Assembly (NCBI GenBank): GCA_021731815.1
Contig: JAKFWO010000003.1
Span: 1-55,138 of the forward strand
Direction: 5' to 3'
DNA from: Hyphomonadaceae bacterium
GTDB lineage: Bacteria; Pseudomonadota; Alphaproteobacteria; Caulobacterales; Aquidulcibacteraceae
DNA length: 55,138 nt
Made by a program: the position numbers and the translations under genes. Shown piece by piece: positions 26,802 through 34,380 of this stretch (position 1 is the first letter of the stretch; each line of letters opens with the position of its first letter). A model generated the notes under the pieces. The model was not told the origin of the DNA. It worked only from the letters and a program-made list of their open reading frames with translations, and made no database searches.

Positions 26802-26889
26802 CGCCAATGCGCGTGAATTTGTGGCGCCCCGTCGGCTGCGCGCGGCCTGCGCGGCGAAATTGGGCGGAATGCAGGAAATGGAAATCGCC

Positions 26890-27522
26890 ATGAGCATGCT
26901 TGTCCCTCCCCCCCCGGTTCTCGGCCAGAAAATGTCGCCGACCTGGCCCGATCCGCGCTTTCTGGCTTTTCTCGGACAAAGGCGTTCGACGCCGATCGCG
27001 CTGCTGGCGGAGCCGGGACCCGATTCCGGTGAGACCGGGGCCTTGCTGCGTCTGGCCGCCCGGGTGCCCGATCACGGCAAGCTGTTTCCGTGGCGCTTCC
27101 TGGTTTTTGCCGGCGCGGCCCGGGCCCGGTTTGGCGAGGTTCTGGCGGCGCGGTGGCTCGCGCTTGTTCCCGATGCGCCACCCGAAATCCTCGCGGCCGA
27201 GCGTGCGCGGTTCCTGCGCGCGCCCCTCGTGGTTGGCGTGGTGTCGCGGTCTGTCTCCGGAACTAAAATCCCGGAATGGGAGCAGCAATTATCGGCGGGT
27301 GCGGTTTGTTTCAATCTGCTGCTCGCCGCCCAGGCCATGGGCTATGCCGGCGTGTGGCTGACCGAATGGTACGCCTATGATGACGGCATTGCTCAGGCTC
27401 TCGGTCTCGCCGCGGGCGAGCGCATTGCCGGTTTCATCCATATCGGCACCGCGCGGGATGCGCCCCCCGAACGCGAGCGCCCGGATATGGGAAAGCTCGT
27501 GCATGTTTGGCCGGAGACCTGA
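26890..27522 (+). CDS. Nitroreductase family protein (YdjA-like)
   Basis: This FMN-dependent oxidoreductase of about 210 residues is of the minimal YdjA type. It has RRSTPIALLAEPGPD near the N-terminus, the flavin-phosphate site LLRLAARVPDHGKLFPWRFLVF, GAVCFNLLLAAQAMGYAGVWLTEW, and a C-terminal GFIHIGT...ERERPD. It would reduce nitroaromatics or quinones with NAD(P)H. Several closely spaced in-frame ATGs (26869, 26878, 26890) make the exact start uncertain. Confidence 0.8.
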   Translation: MSMLVPPPPVLGQKMSPTWPDPRFLAFLGQRRSTPIALLAEPGPDSGETGALLRLAARVPDHGKLFPWRFLVFAGAARARFGEVLAARWLALVPDAPPEILAAERARFLRAPLVVGVVSRSVSGTKIPEWEQQLSAGAVCFNLLLAAQAMGYAGVWLTEWYAYDDGIAQALGLAAGERIAGFIHIGTARDAPPERERPDMGKLVHVWPET

Positions 27523-27612
27523 ATTGGCGCTGTGCGTTTCAGTAAATGTGATGCACGCCTGAGCCGGGCTCCATTGTCCCGGAACCTGTGCAGGGATGGG
27601 GATCGGCTCGTC

Positions 27613-27653
27613 GATTGTTAGAGCAAGACTCTGTTTTCATGACGGAATGATAA
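27613..27653. repeat. Second copy of the outer arm of the 1.5-kb palindrome
   Basis: ATTGTTAGAGCAAGACTCTG followed by TTTTCATGACGGAATGATAAC is nearly identical to 1488-1528 (ATTGTTACAGCAAGGCTTTG, then TTTTCATGATGGAACGATAGC). It stands alone in the nitroreductase-SMR gap without a matching inverted arm. Confidence 0.65.
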
Positions 27654-27699
27654 CACACGCCTGCCGCGCGACCGAAAACAGCCTGCTGAAAGTCCTCGC

Positions 27700-28035
27700 C
27701 TAATTCTTGACCGCGGTCAGTCTTACGCCGGCGATGCAGATGATCAGCCCGACCAGAAAGGCGAGGCGCCAGAAACTGGTGGATTCGCGCAACAGCACGA
27801 TGCCGATCAGCACGGTGCCGGCCGCCCCGATTCCGGTCCAGACTGCATAGGCCGTGCCGATCGGCAGGACGCGGACAGCGCGCTCGAGAAACATGAAGCT
27901 CAGCATGGCGCACAAGCCAAAGCCAAGTGTCTCGGGAAGTTTGGTGAAACCGGCGCTCTTTTTCAGGAAAAACGCGAAGCCCACTTCGAACAGCCCGGCG
28001 ATCAGGACGAAGATCCATGCGGTTTGCTGGCTCAT
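27700..28035 (-). CDS. SMR-family exporter, Gdx/SugE-like
   Basis: This 111-residue protein has four membrane helices. The essential membrane Glu is in IAGLFEVGFAFFLKKS (residue 17). Other family residues are LPIGTAYAVWTGIGAAGTVLIGIVLLRE and a C-terminal LVGLIICIAGVRL. The pattern fits the Gdx/SugE branch, which exports guanidinium in exchange for protons, rather than the Qac branch, but no guanidine riboswitch is visible upstream. The start overlaps the stop of the ribbon-helix-helix gene as ATGA, so it is translated from the corA operon. Confidence 0.88.
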   Translation of the reverse strand: MSQQTAWIFVLIAGLFEVGFAFFLKKSAGFTKLPETLGFGLCAMLSFMFLERAVRVLPIGTAYAVWTGIGAAGTVLIGIVLLRESTSFWRLAFLVGLIICIAGVRLTAVKN

Positions 28036-28274
28036 GGCGATGATTTCCCTTCAGGGCTCTGGACCCAGGCCAAGGCGGCCACCCGGCAGGCCGAAGCGAG
28101 TGTCTGATCGGGGCGGTGACAGGCGCGTGCGTCATCGATTTCAGCGATCATGGCAGGAAGCGGCAGGTTCCGGCGCTCAGCCATGGCCGCGAGTGTAGAC
28201 CAGAATTCGGGTTCGAGCGCGAGGCTTGTCGCATGCCCGGCGAGTTTCAGTGATCGCTTGATCTGGCTGCTCAT
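28032..28274 (-). CDS. Ribbon-helix-helix domain protein
   Basis: This 80-residue protein has the RHH_4-type pattern: IKRSLKLAGHATSLALEPEFWSTLAAMA (strand and helix 1), then LPLPAMIAEIDDAR and ASACRVAALAWVQ. Proteins of this type are common small alphaproteobacterial proteins presumed to bind DNA as dimers. It overlaps both neighbours by 4 bases (ATGA with corA, ATGA with the SMR gene), so the three are stoichiometrically coupled. Most annotations would miss it because it is short. Confidence 0.78.
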   Translation of the reverse strand: MSSQIKRSLKLAGHATSLALEPEFWSTLAAMAERRNLPLPAMIAEIDDARACHRPDQTLASACRVAALAWVQSPEGKSSP

Positions 28275-29269
28275 CGGAACCATCCGCGCCGCCAGGCCCA
28301 GATTCCCGTGGCCATCGCGAGTGCCGCCATCAGCCCGAGCGAGGCCGGATAGCCCCAAAAGGTTCCCAATTCCGGCATGTTGCGGAAATTCATCCCATAG
28401 ATCGATGCGATCAGGGTGGGGGGGGCAAAGACCACCGAAAACACCGTCATGATCCTGATGCTCTGGTTCTGCTCGGCGGCGATGAGGCCGAAGGCGGCGT
28501 CGAGCAGAAAGGTCAGACGCTCCGTCAAGCCATCGGCATAACGGTCGAGTTGCTCGAAATCCTTGCGCTGGGCCCGCATGCGTTCGGGGTCGAGGCCGCA
28601 TTCGGCACCGCACCCCTCGACATAGGCCGCGAGCCGGACGAGTGAATTGAGACTTTCTGCAGCCTTGGCCGTGCGGGCACCCAGAAAACCGATGCGGCGA
28701 ATTTGCTGGCTCCGATTATGCGCGATCGCCCGCTCGCGCTTTTTGCCTTTTGTCTTCGGGCTTTCGCGGGGCGTGAACAGGGCGTTGGAAATCTCCTCGG
28801 CTTCCTTGTCGACGATTTCGAGAATATCGGCCGAGCGCTCGCTGATCGATTCGAGCAGTGCGTAAAATACTTCCGCCCCGTTCCCGGCGGCAAAGATCCG
28901 TGCCGAGGACCGGTCCTGACCGATGGTGAAAGCGCGGGGAGAAATATCACGCACGCTGATCAGCATCTGGTCGCGCAGGATGAAGGTCACCGCATCCGCA
29001 GTCAGGGAATCGCCAGGACCTGTGGTGACGAGGGTCGCCGCCGCCTGGACGATCCCCGGGCCGTGCCAGAAGCGCGAGGAATCCTCAAGCGCCCGGCGTT
29101 CGATGGCGGTCGGGGCATCCACATTGAATGCGCGCTCGACCAGCGCCTCTTCTTCCAGGCTTGCGGTCAACAGATCGACCCACACGGCGCGTCTTTCCGC
29201 GATCGCCATATCCGGGGTTGCGGATCGCACGAGGCCACCATTTCCGTCGGGTGTATAGACCATCAGCAT
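28271..29269 (-). CDS. corA: CorA-family Mg2+ transporter
   Basis: This 332-residue pentameric divalent-cation channel has a large acidic cytoplasmic N-domain (about 1-240, including the long willow helices around ERSADILEIVDKEAEEISNAL). Two C-terminal membrane helices follow, with the selectivity signature YGMNF in ASIYGMNFRNMPE between them. The C-terminus WRRGWFR is basic, as usual. It is the first gene of a three-gene operon with 4-base overlaps. Confidence 0.93.
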   Translation of the reverse strand: MLMVYTPDGNGGLVRSATPDMAIAERRAVWVDLLTASLEEEALVERAFNVDAPTAIERRALEDSSRFWHGPGIVQAAATLVTTGPGDSLTADAVTFILRDQMLISVRDISPRAFTIGQDRSSARIFAAGNGAEVFYALLESISERSADILEIVDKEAEEISNALFTPRESPKTKGKKRERAIAHNRSQQIRRIGFLGARTAKAAESLNSLVRLAAYVEGCGAECGLDPERMRAQRKDFEQLDRYADGLTERLTFLLDAAFGLIAAEQNQSIRIMTVFSVVFAPPTLIASIYGMNFRNMPELGTFWGYPASLGLMAALAMATGIWAWRRGWFR

Positions 29270-29596
29270 CGGGATTCTTTCGGATCAGGAACCTGGAGGT
29301 GCGAGCAGCATCATCCGGGGAAGCAGGAATATCCGGGTCGGGCCACGGAACTGAACATAGAGCATTTTCAAGGAATTCCGAGCCCAATGTCTGAATTGAA
29401 AATGCCCGGATTCAATGATTTGGAGCGCGTTCAGGCGAAAACCGGCCTCCACTTTTTCTGAACGCGCTCTGGACTGATTCAATGGCCCGGCGCGCATCAG
29501 CCCGCTGCCCGTCAGGAGGTGAACCGGATCGGGTCGTCTCGCCATCAATTCTGGCCGGAGGAAGCGGGAAAACCGGCGATCCCCCTGCGACCATTC
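29270..29596. other. Intergenic region corA-phosphatase
   Basis: This gap of about 327 bases lies between the 5' end of corA and the 3' end of the phosphatase gene. No gene is supported. The only structured item is the hairpin repeat at 29423-29469. Confidence 0.5.
29423..29469. repeat. Alphaproteobacterial-type intergenic hairpin repeat
   Basis: GAGCGCGTTCAG (29423-29434) and CTGAACGCGCTC (29458-29469) are perfect inverse complements. The interior GCGAAAACCGG...CCACTTTTTC closely resembles a short palindromic repeat remembered from many alphaproteobacterial genomes (GCGAAAACCGG-TTCCCACTTTT type). It lies between corA and the phosphatase gene, where it could serve as a bidirectional terminator. 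The family link is from memory. Confidence 0.6.
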
Positions 29597-30451
29597 TCAC
29601 TCTTTTGTCGCCGCCCGCCGTAAATGGACGAGTGCTTCGGCATGCATGCGCGGATCCCCCGCCGCGAGCACCTGACCGCCATCCTGGGCCGGCATTCCGC
29701 GCCAATTGGTGATGATGCCGCCGGCCCCCTCGACCACTGGAATGAGCGCGCGAACATCCCATGGCTTCAGACCCGATTCTGCCACCAGGTCGATATGGCC
29801 GGATGCCACCAGCGCATAGGAATAACAATCGGTGCCGAAGCGCGTGAGCCGGCATTTTTCGCGCAGACGGGAAAAGGCGGAATCTTCTGCACCCTTGAAC
29901 AGAAAAGGATCGCTCGTGGCGAGAATGGCGTGGTCCATCCGCTCGCAATCGCGGATGTGCAAATGGTCGGTCTGGCCGCGAATCCTCGCCAGAGCCCCTC
30001 CGGGAAATCCGATATAACGCTCGTCGAGATAAGGCTGGTCGATGATCCCGATGATCGGACGGCCATGAAAAGACAAGGCGATCAACACGCCCCACAACGG
30101 AATGCCGGAGATGAAGGCCCGCGTACCGTCGATCGGGTCAAGGGTCCAGCTCCATGGGCACACCGCAGGAACCGGCGGGAATTCCTCGCCCTCCACACCA
30201 TGTTCGGGATAATGCGCGGCAATACGCGCGCGCATGGCGTGCTCGGCGGCGCGGTCGGCCTCGGTCACCGGATCAAAGCCCGTGACCGCATGCAGGTTTT
30301 CGCCTTCACCCGGTTTGCTCTCGACCTTCAGGTGTGTTCGAAATCGGCGCAGGGTCTCGGTCCGCGCGACGTCGGCCAGAACGCCGGCAAACGCCACCAG
30401 TTCCGCGATGAGTTCGGGATCGGCGACGGGCAAATCACGGTTTGATGGCAT
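29597..30451 (-). CDS. hisN: Inositol monophosphatase family phosphatase, possibly histidinol-phosphatase
   Basis: This protein of about 284 residues has the three metal-site motifs of the lithium-sensitive phosphatase superfamily: GFDPVTEADRAAE with GEEFP downstream, WTLDPIDGTRAFISGIPLWG, and LKPWDVRALIPVVEGAGGIITNWRG. The GIPLWGVLIAL stretch and DPIDGTRAF are typical of HisN-type histidinol-phosphatases rather than of SuhB, so the symbol is tentative. ATG 30451 is a reasonable start but its ribosome site is weak; the frame is open to 30526. Confidence 0.8.
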   Translation of the reverse strand: MPSNRDLPVADPELIAELVAFAGVLADVARTETLRRFRTHLKVESKPGEGENLHAVTGFDPVTEADRAAEHAMRARIAAHYPEHGVEGEEFPPVPAVCPWSWTLDPIDGTRAFISGIPLWGVLIALSFHGRPIIGIIDQPYLDERYIGFPGGALARIRGQTDHLHIRDCERMDHAILATSDPFLFKGAEDSAFSRLREKCRLTRFGTDCYSYALVASGHIDLVAESGLKPWDVRALIPVVEGAGGIITNWRGMPAQDGGQVLAAGDPRMHAEALVHLRRAATKE

Positions 30452-30596
30452 GGAATCTGCGGGTCCGGGGATCAGGCAGGCGCGATGGCCGGCCGTCAGT
30501 CTGGGGCCCGCGACGAGGGTACGCAAGCGCTATTTTCCGCAGGAAATACCCTTACCGATGTCGCCCGGAAATCGGGTCCTCCGCACGGGCTGTATC

Positions 30597-30890
30597 TTAA
30601 TGAGACCATTTCCCGATGCCCCCGATCGCCCGCAATGCGGACATCGCGACGGGCGGGCGATTGTCTTCCGGCACCGGAATGCCGTCGAAAAAATACTGCA
30701 CCCCGATATCAAGCGCCCGGCTCAGTTCATAGAGCCGCCCTGCAGTCATGCGGTTGGCACCACATTCATATTTCTGGATTTGCTGAAACCGCACGCCGAT
30801 CGCATCCGCCAATTGCTGTTGCGTCAGGCCAAGCAGGCGCCGGCGCCGGCGCAGCCTCTGGCCCACATGAAGATCGACACCATTCGCCAT
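30597..30890 (-). CDS. XRE-family helix-turn-helix regulator
   Basis: This 97-residue protein has a Cro/CI-type HTH: VGQRLRRRRRLLGLTQQQLADAIGVRFQQIQKYECGANRMTAGRLYELSRALDI. It is followed by VQYFFDG, the pattern shared with a ubiquitous alphaproteobacterial repressor family. The usual C-terminal extension is shorter here. GAGGTCACG precedes ATG 30890, which decides the start over the longer frame to 31073. It is divergent from the mmgR-like sRNA; the sRNA promoter lies about 225 bases upstream. Confidence 0.88.
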   Translation of the reverse strand: MANGVDLHVGQRLRRRRRLLGLTQQQLADAIGVRFQQIQKYECGANRMTAGRLYELSRALDIGVQYFFDGIPVPEDNRPPVAMSALRAIGGIGKWSH

Positions 30891-31115
30891 CGTGACCTCG
30901 TCTGTCGCTTTTCGTCCGCGCATCTGTCGCGCAGGGCACCTGTCCGGGATGATCCGAGCAATTTGCATGCCGGGAGCCCGTCCTGAAACGAAGCAGGCAG
31001 TGGCGAAGGAGCCGGACGGCCCAAGGACCCGCACCGGCAGCCCCTCCAGGGGTGGCCATTGTCCGACATTCACCTCCTGTGCTGAAGTAAATCCAGTGCC
31101 CTGCTCAGAAATCGC

Positions 31116-31144
31116 TTGCAGATTTTTGCAGTGCAGCGTAAAAC
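31116..31144 (+). promoter_or_regulatory. Promoter of the mmgR-like sRNA
   Basis: TTGCAG (31116-31121) and TAAAAC (31139-31144) are separated by exactly 17 bases. A start around 31151 would give an RNA of about 82 nucleotides up to the terminator, which fits the expected size of the sRNA. Confidence 0.6.
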
Positions 31145-31150
31145 GCTCGG

Positions 31151-31232
31151 GTCGCGGCGTCGCACGCCGCCGCCCTTAATCGGGCGTTTCCTCCCTGACT
31201 TGGCCGCAGGTTCACACCTGCGGCCCTTTTTT
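31151..31232 (+). ncRNA. mmgR: mmgR/alpha-r8-family small RNA
   Basis: This short transcription unit without a reading frame has a hairpin GCGGCGTCGCACGCCGC and a second small hairpin CGCCC-TTAAT-CGGGCG. The single-stranded motif TTTCCTCCCT (31187-31196) follows, then the terminator GGCCGCAGG-TTCACA-CCTGCGGCC with TTTTTT (31202-31232). The decanucleotide UUUCCUCCCU in front of a GGCCGC terminator is the conserved core I remember for the alpha-r8 family (Rfam suhB/mmgR), which in Sinorhizobium meliloti restrains polyhydroxybutyrate granule formation. The CCUCC core can pair with Shine-Dalgarno sequences. Structure and motif are seen; family and role are established knowledge applied by analogy. 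Confidence 0.75.
31202..31232 (+). terminator. Intrinsic terminator of the sRNA
   Basis: The 9-pair GC stem GGCCGCAGG/CCTGCGGCC has a 6-base loop, one C, then six T residues (31227-31232). It is the strongest plus-strand terminator I see in the window and no plus-strand gene precedes it. Confidence 0.9.
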
Positions 31233-31278
31233 GCGCGCGCAATCCCCAGAATTGCCGGATGGCCCGCAAAACAAGGGA

Positions 31279-32298
31279 TCAGCGCGCGAAGTCGCCGATA
31301 TCCTGGCTCATTTCAACGATTTCAGCGCAAAAACTGTGCAGGTCGCGCGCCAGTCTGCCAAAGCCTGCGCCGGGCTGAAATCTGGTCTCGTCGAGATAAA
31401 GCCCGCGATTGACCTCGATCTGGATTACATGCTGGTTTTCCTGCGGGCGACCATAATAATGGGTCACATGACCGCCGGCATAGGGCGTATTGCGCGCGAC
31501 ACGATAGCCCATCTTCCGGAACATGGTTTCGATTCGCGCCACGATCCGCGGATGCGCGGATTGACCGAAGCGGTCGCCGATAACGATATCGGGTTGCCGC
31601 GCCGAACGCAGGCCGGGGATCGGAGATGATGGCATTGAATGGCAATCAATGAGCACAACCCCGCCGAAACGGGCGCGCACGCTCGCCAGTAATTCTGCCA
31701 GCTTTGCGTGATAGGGCGCGTAGGCATGTTCGATGCGACGCGATACTTCGCCAAAGGTCATCTGTCTTGGGTAAAGCGGTCGCCCGTCTGCGGCCAGCTT
31801 CGGCACGATTCCCAATCCCGCAAGCACCCGGTGGGATTGGGTCCGCTGAAAAGGACGAATCGTCTCGCCCTCGCTGTCGATCAGCATTTCGGGGTCGATT
31901 TCATCTTCGCTGCGATTGAGATCGATAAAAGCCCGCGCATAGAGCGCCTGCAAAAACGCTGCGCCAGCCTCCGGTGCCGACGCAAACAGATGATCGACGA
32001 AGGCGTCCTCAAACTGCCGCAGATCGGACAATTGGCAATTGGCGGCGTCAACAAATTCAGCGGGATAAAAGCGCCCTGAATGGGGGGAAGCAAAGATTGC
32101 GGCGCTGGCCGGCGTGTGGGGGGCCTCGAGTGCGAAGGCGGCAGATGGGTCACCAATCCAGGCGCACCACAAATCACCGTCCCTGCCAGCGCCAGACAAT
32201 CGTATGTCGGAGGCGAGAGTCGATGCAGGCCCCACGGAAAATTTCGGCGATCCGCACGACAAATATTTCTTCACCTCCGCGCGTTCGGCGACAGACAA
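31279..32298 (-). CDS. N-formylglutamate amidohydrolase
   Basis: This protein of about 340 residues has the FGase pattern: IFASPHSGRFYP (metal-site His), DLNRSEDEIDPEM, VVLIDCHSMPSSP, and GHVTHYYGRPQENQHVIQIEVNRGLYLDE at the C-terminal side. The enzyme releases formate from N-formyl-L-glutamate in histidine degradation; homologues outside hut operons may act on other formyl-amino acids. No hut genes are nearby. The frame opens at a TTG (32298); conserved sequence begins only near residue 55, so the true start may be a GTG or other start further in. Confidence 0.85.
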   Translation of the reverse strand: MSVAERAEVKKYLSCGSPKFSVGPASTLASDIRLSGAGRDGDLWCAWIGDPSAAFALEAPHTPASAAIFASPHSGRFYPAEFVDAANCQLSDLRQFEDAFVDHLFASAPEAGAAFLQALYARAFIDLNRSEDEIDPEMLIDSEGETIRPFQRTQSHRVLAGLGIVPKLAADGRPLYPRQMTFGEVSRRIEHAYAPYHAKLAELLASVRARFGGVVLIDCHSMPSSPIPGLRSARQPDIVIGDRFGQSAHPRIVARIETMFRKMGYRVARNTPYAGGHVTHYYGRPQENQHVIQIEVNRGLYLDETRFQPGAGFGRLARDLHSFCAEIVEMSQDIGDFAR

Positions 32299-32608
32299 AT
32301 CGCATCCTCCATTCGCGCGCTTACAGTGCCATCCCTGGCGGGCGAAGGCCAGTGAATTATCCTCCCTTATGGGTTGGACGGGGTTTTGAGAGCGAGCTGC
32401 GGGAGGTGAATATTGGCCGGTCGATGCTTCGGGGGTCGGCCTGCGTTTCCAGGGCCGTCCAATGCTTCACGGACCGGGCTTTAATCCACGATTGTTGCCA
32501 CGCGCATATCGCCGGCAATGATATTCCTTGCACTGCGTACAGATTTTTGTGTCGCTAACGCAAATATGTGAACGGTCAGATCGGATGATTCGGGGGCCGT
32601 TTCGCCCC
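32299..32608. other. Gap between murI and N-formylglutamate amidohydrolase
   Basis: About 310 bases. No supported gene, RNA or clear terminator; a weak GGGGGCC-GTTTC-GCCCC-like stem lies directly behind murI near 32590. The region should contain the promoter of the amidohydrolase. Confidence 0.4.
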
Positions 32609-33484
32609 TCACCGTTCTGACGCCATTTGTCGCAGCGCCGAAAAGCCGAAGCCGTTCAGGGCCCCTTCGAGAGCCGGAAGCGTGTCATCCATTGCGGTAA
32701 ACAAAGCGGGGCGCAGGCCGGGAGGTCCATCCCGGAGGGCAATTTCGCGGGCACGATCCGGCAGTAATTGCGCCACGCGCCGCGCAATCGCCGCACCGGA
32801 ATCGATGAACTGGACCGGGCGGGCGGCCGCGCGCGCCAATTCGCTGCGCAAAAGCGGGAAATGCGTGCAGGCCAGCACCACGATATCGATGTTCGCGCCT
32901 TCGGTTCCTGCGAAAAGTGGCGCAATTTCGGCCGCGACCGCTGCCTCATCGGGGGGGTGGCCGCGCAATTTTGCCTCGGCCAGCCGCACGAGCCCGCTGC
33001 TGCCATGGCGGATCACGGTCTTGTCGGCCGCAAATTCCCGGATGAGCCCATCCGTATAGGCGCGGCGCACGGTGCCCGGTGTCCCGAGCAGGCCGATGAT
33101 CCCGGTCCGGGTGTGCTTTGCGGCGGGTTTCACCGCCGGCACCACACCGATCACCGGAACGGGGACCAAAGCACGCACTGCGGGCAGAACCACGGTCGAG
33201 GCTGTATTGCAGGCGACGACGATGAGATCCGGCGCAAATTCCCGCCGCCAGCCTTCCAGCAATTCCGGCACGCGGGCGATGAGTTCGGCCTCCGACTTCT
33301 CGCCATAGGGCAAAAAGGCATTGTCAGCCGCGTAAGTCAGCACGAGCCCGGGTAAAGCAGCGTGAATATCGGCCGCGACCGACAGGCCGCCAACCCCGGA
33401 ATCGAAGACCAGCGCCCGCGGCGGTGAAGTCTCCGAAAACACCCTTGGAGAAATCGTACCCGTCGGAATCTTCCGATCCGTCAT
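32609..33484 (-). CDS. murI: Glutamate racemase
   Basis: This protein of about 291 residues supplies D-glutamate for peptidoglycan. It has VFDSGVGGLSVAADI at the N-terminus and the two catalytic cysteines in VACNTASTVVLPA and VLACTHFPLLRSEL, with PVIGVVPAVKPA between. The start at 33484 is preferred for length; 33517 is also open. It lies next to ssb and convergent with nothing obvious. Confidence 0.94.
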   Translation of the reverse strand: MTDRKIPTGTISPRVFSETSPPRALVFDSGVGGLSVAADIHAALPGLVLTYAADNAFLPYGEKSEAELIARVPELLEGWRREFAPDLIVVACNTASTVVLPAVRALVPVPVIGVVPAVKPAAKHTRTGIIGLLGTPGTVRRAYTDGLIREFAADKTVIRHGSSGLVRLAEAKLRGHPPDEAAVAAEIAPLFAGTEGANIDIVVLACTHFPLLRSELARAAARPVQFIDSGAAIARRVAQLLPDRAREIALRDGPPGLRPALFTAMDDTLPALEGALNGFGFSALRQMASER

Positions 33485-33580
33485 TTCCGGAGCCCGGGGA
33501 GAGGAAGGATCACGCATGCGCCAAATCTGCTGACATGGGGCGGAGACCCCGAAATTTCTGACTTTCCTTCACCCTCTCTC

Positions 33581-34096
33581 TCAGAACGGGATTTCGTCGT
33601 CGAGATCGCTGCCCGAAAAGCTCTCGCGCGGGGAATCGGCAACGCGCTTTGCGCCATAGCCACCTGCACCGCCGGATTTCTCCATCCGCCCGCCAGTATC
33701 GCGGCTGCCCATTTCCGCGGGATCCTCTGACATCCCGCCTTCATTGCGCCCGTCGAGCATGGTCAATTCGCCGCGAAACCGCTGAAGCACGACTTCGGTC
33801 GTGTATTTCTCCGTGCCGGCCTGGTCTGTCCATTTCCGGGTCTGCAATTGACCTTCGATATAGACCTTTGCGCCCTTCTTCAGGAATCGCTCCGCGATCT
33901 GGGCAAGGTTCTCGTTGAAAATTACCACATTATGCCATTCCGTGCGCTCGCGGCGTTCGCCGGACGCCTTGTCGCGCCAGTTTTCGCTGGTGGCGATCCG
34001 CAGATTGACCACCGGCTCACCCGATTGCAGCCGCCGCACTTCCGGATCGCGGCCGAGATTTCCCACCAGAATAACCTTGTTGACGCTACCCGCCAT
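33581..34096 (-). CDS. ssb: Single-stranded DNA-binding protein
   Basis: This 171-residue protein has an OB-fold domain (1-110: [29 protein letters not shown]-like loop reading [36 protein letters not shown]), then a Gly/Met/Ser-rich linker and the conserved acidic tip DLDDEIPF. The tip recruits replication and repair proteins. ATG 34096 is chosen by family alignment over the GTG at 34123. The upstream region has a near-consensus promoter overlapped by an SOS box, so expression should rise after DNA damage. Confidence 0.97.
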   Translation of the reverse strand: MAGSVNKVILVGNLGRDPEVRRLQSGEPVVNLRIATSENWRDKASGERRERTEWHNVVIFNENLAQIAERFLKKGAKVYIEGQLQTRKWTDQAGTEKYTTEVVLQRFRGELTMLDGRNEGGMSEDPAEMGSRDTGGRMEKSGGAGGYGAKRVADSPRESFSGSDLDDEIPF

Positions 34097-34240
34097 GATT
34101 TTCGCTTTCTGTTTCCTGCGCACGCAAAGAGGGATGGCTACCGGAATCCCCGATCGCCCGGATTGTTCCTGTTCGAATTGTTCTGGCCGGAATCATTTCC
34201 TGACATGATTCGGCGGGTTCTGGGTCCGGAGCTTTAGTTT

Positions 34241-34280
34241 GTTCCGCAAATGTTCTAGAAAATGGTTAATTGCTTGTCAA
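34241..34280 (-). promoter_or_regulatory. ssb promoter with overlapping LexA (SOS) box
   Basis: On the minus strand TTGACA (34280-34275) is followed after 17 bases by TAGAAC (34257-34252). The plus strand shows GTTC-CGCAAAT-GTTC at 34241-34255, the alphaproteobacterial LexA box GTTC-N7-GTTC. LexA bound there would cover the -10 region and start site. The ssb leader would be about 150 bases. Confidence 0.8.
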
Positions 34281-34380
34281 GGGCCTCCCGCAAGCAATCT
34301 CCCGATCGCCGCAGCCGTTTTTGACGCGCCAAACCGGCAAAAGCCCGCTATAGGGCCGTGAGCGGATTGAGGAGATGGAA

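Noticed and set aside
28036-29596. Guanidine riboswitch for the Gdx/SugE-like exporter
   Set aside because: The exporter gene is translationally coupled inside an operon, and the upstream region of corA shows no conserved ACGG-type riboswitch core that I can identify.
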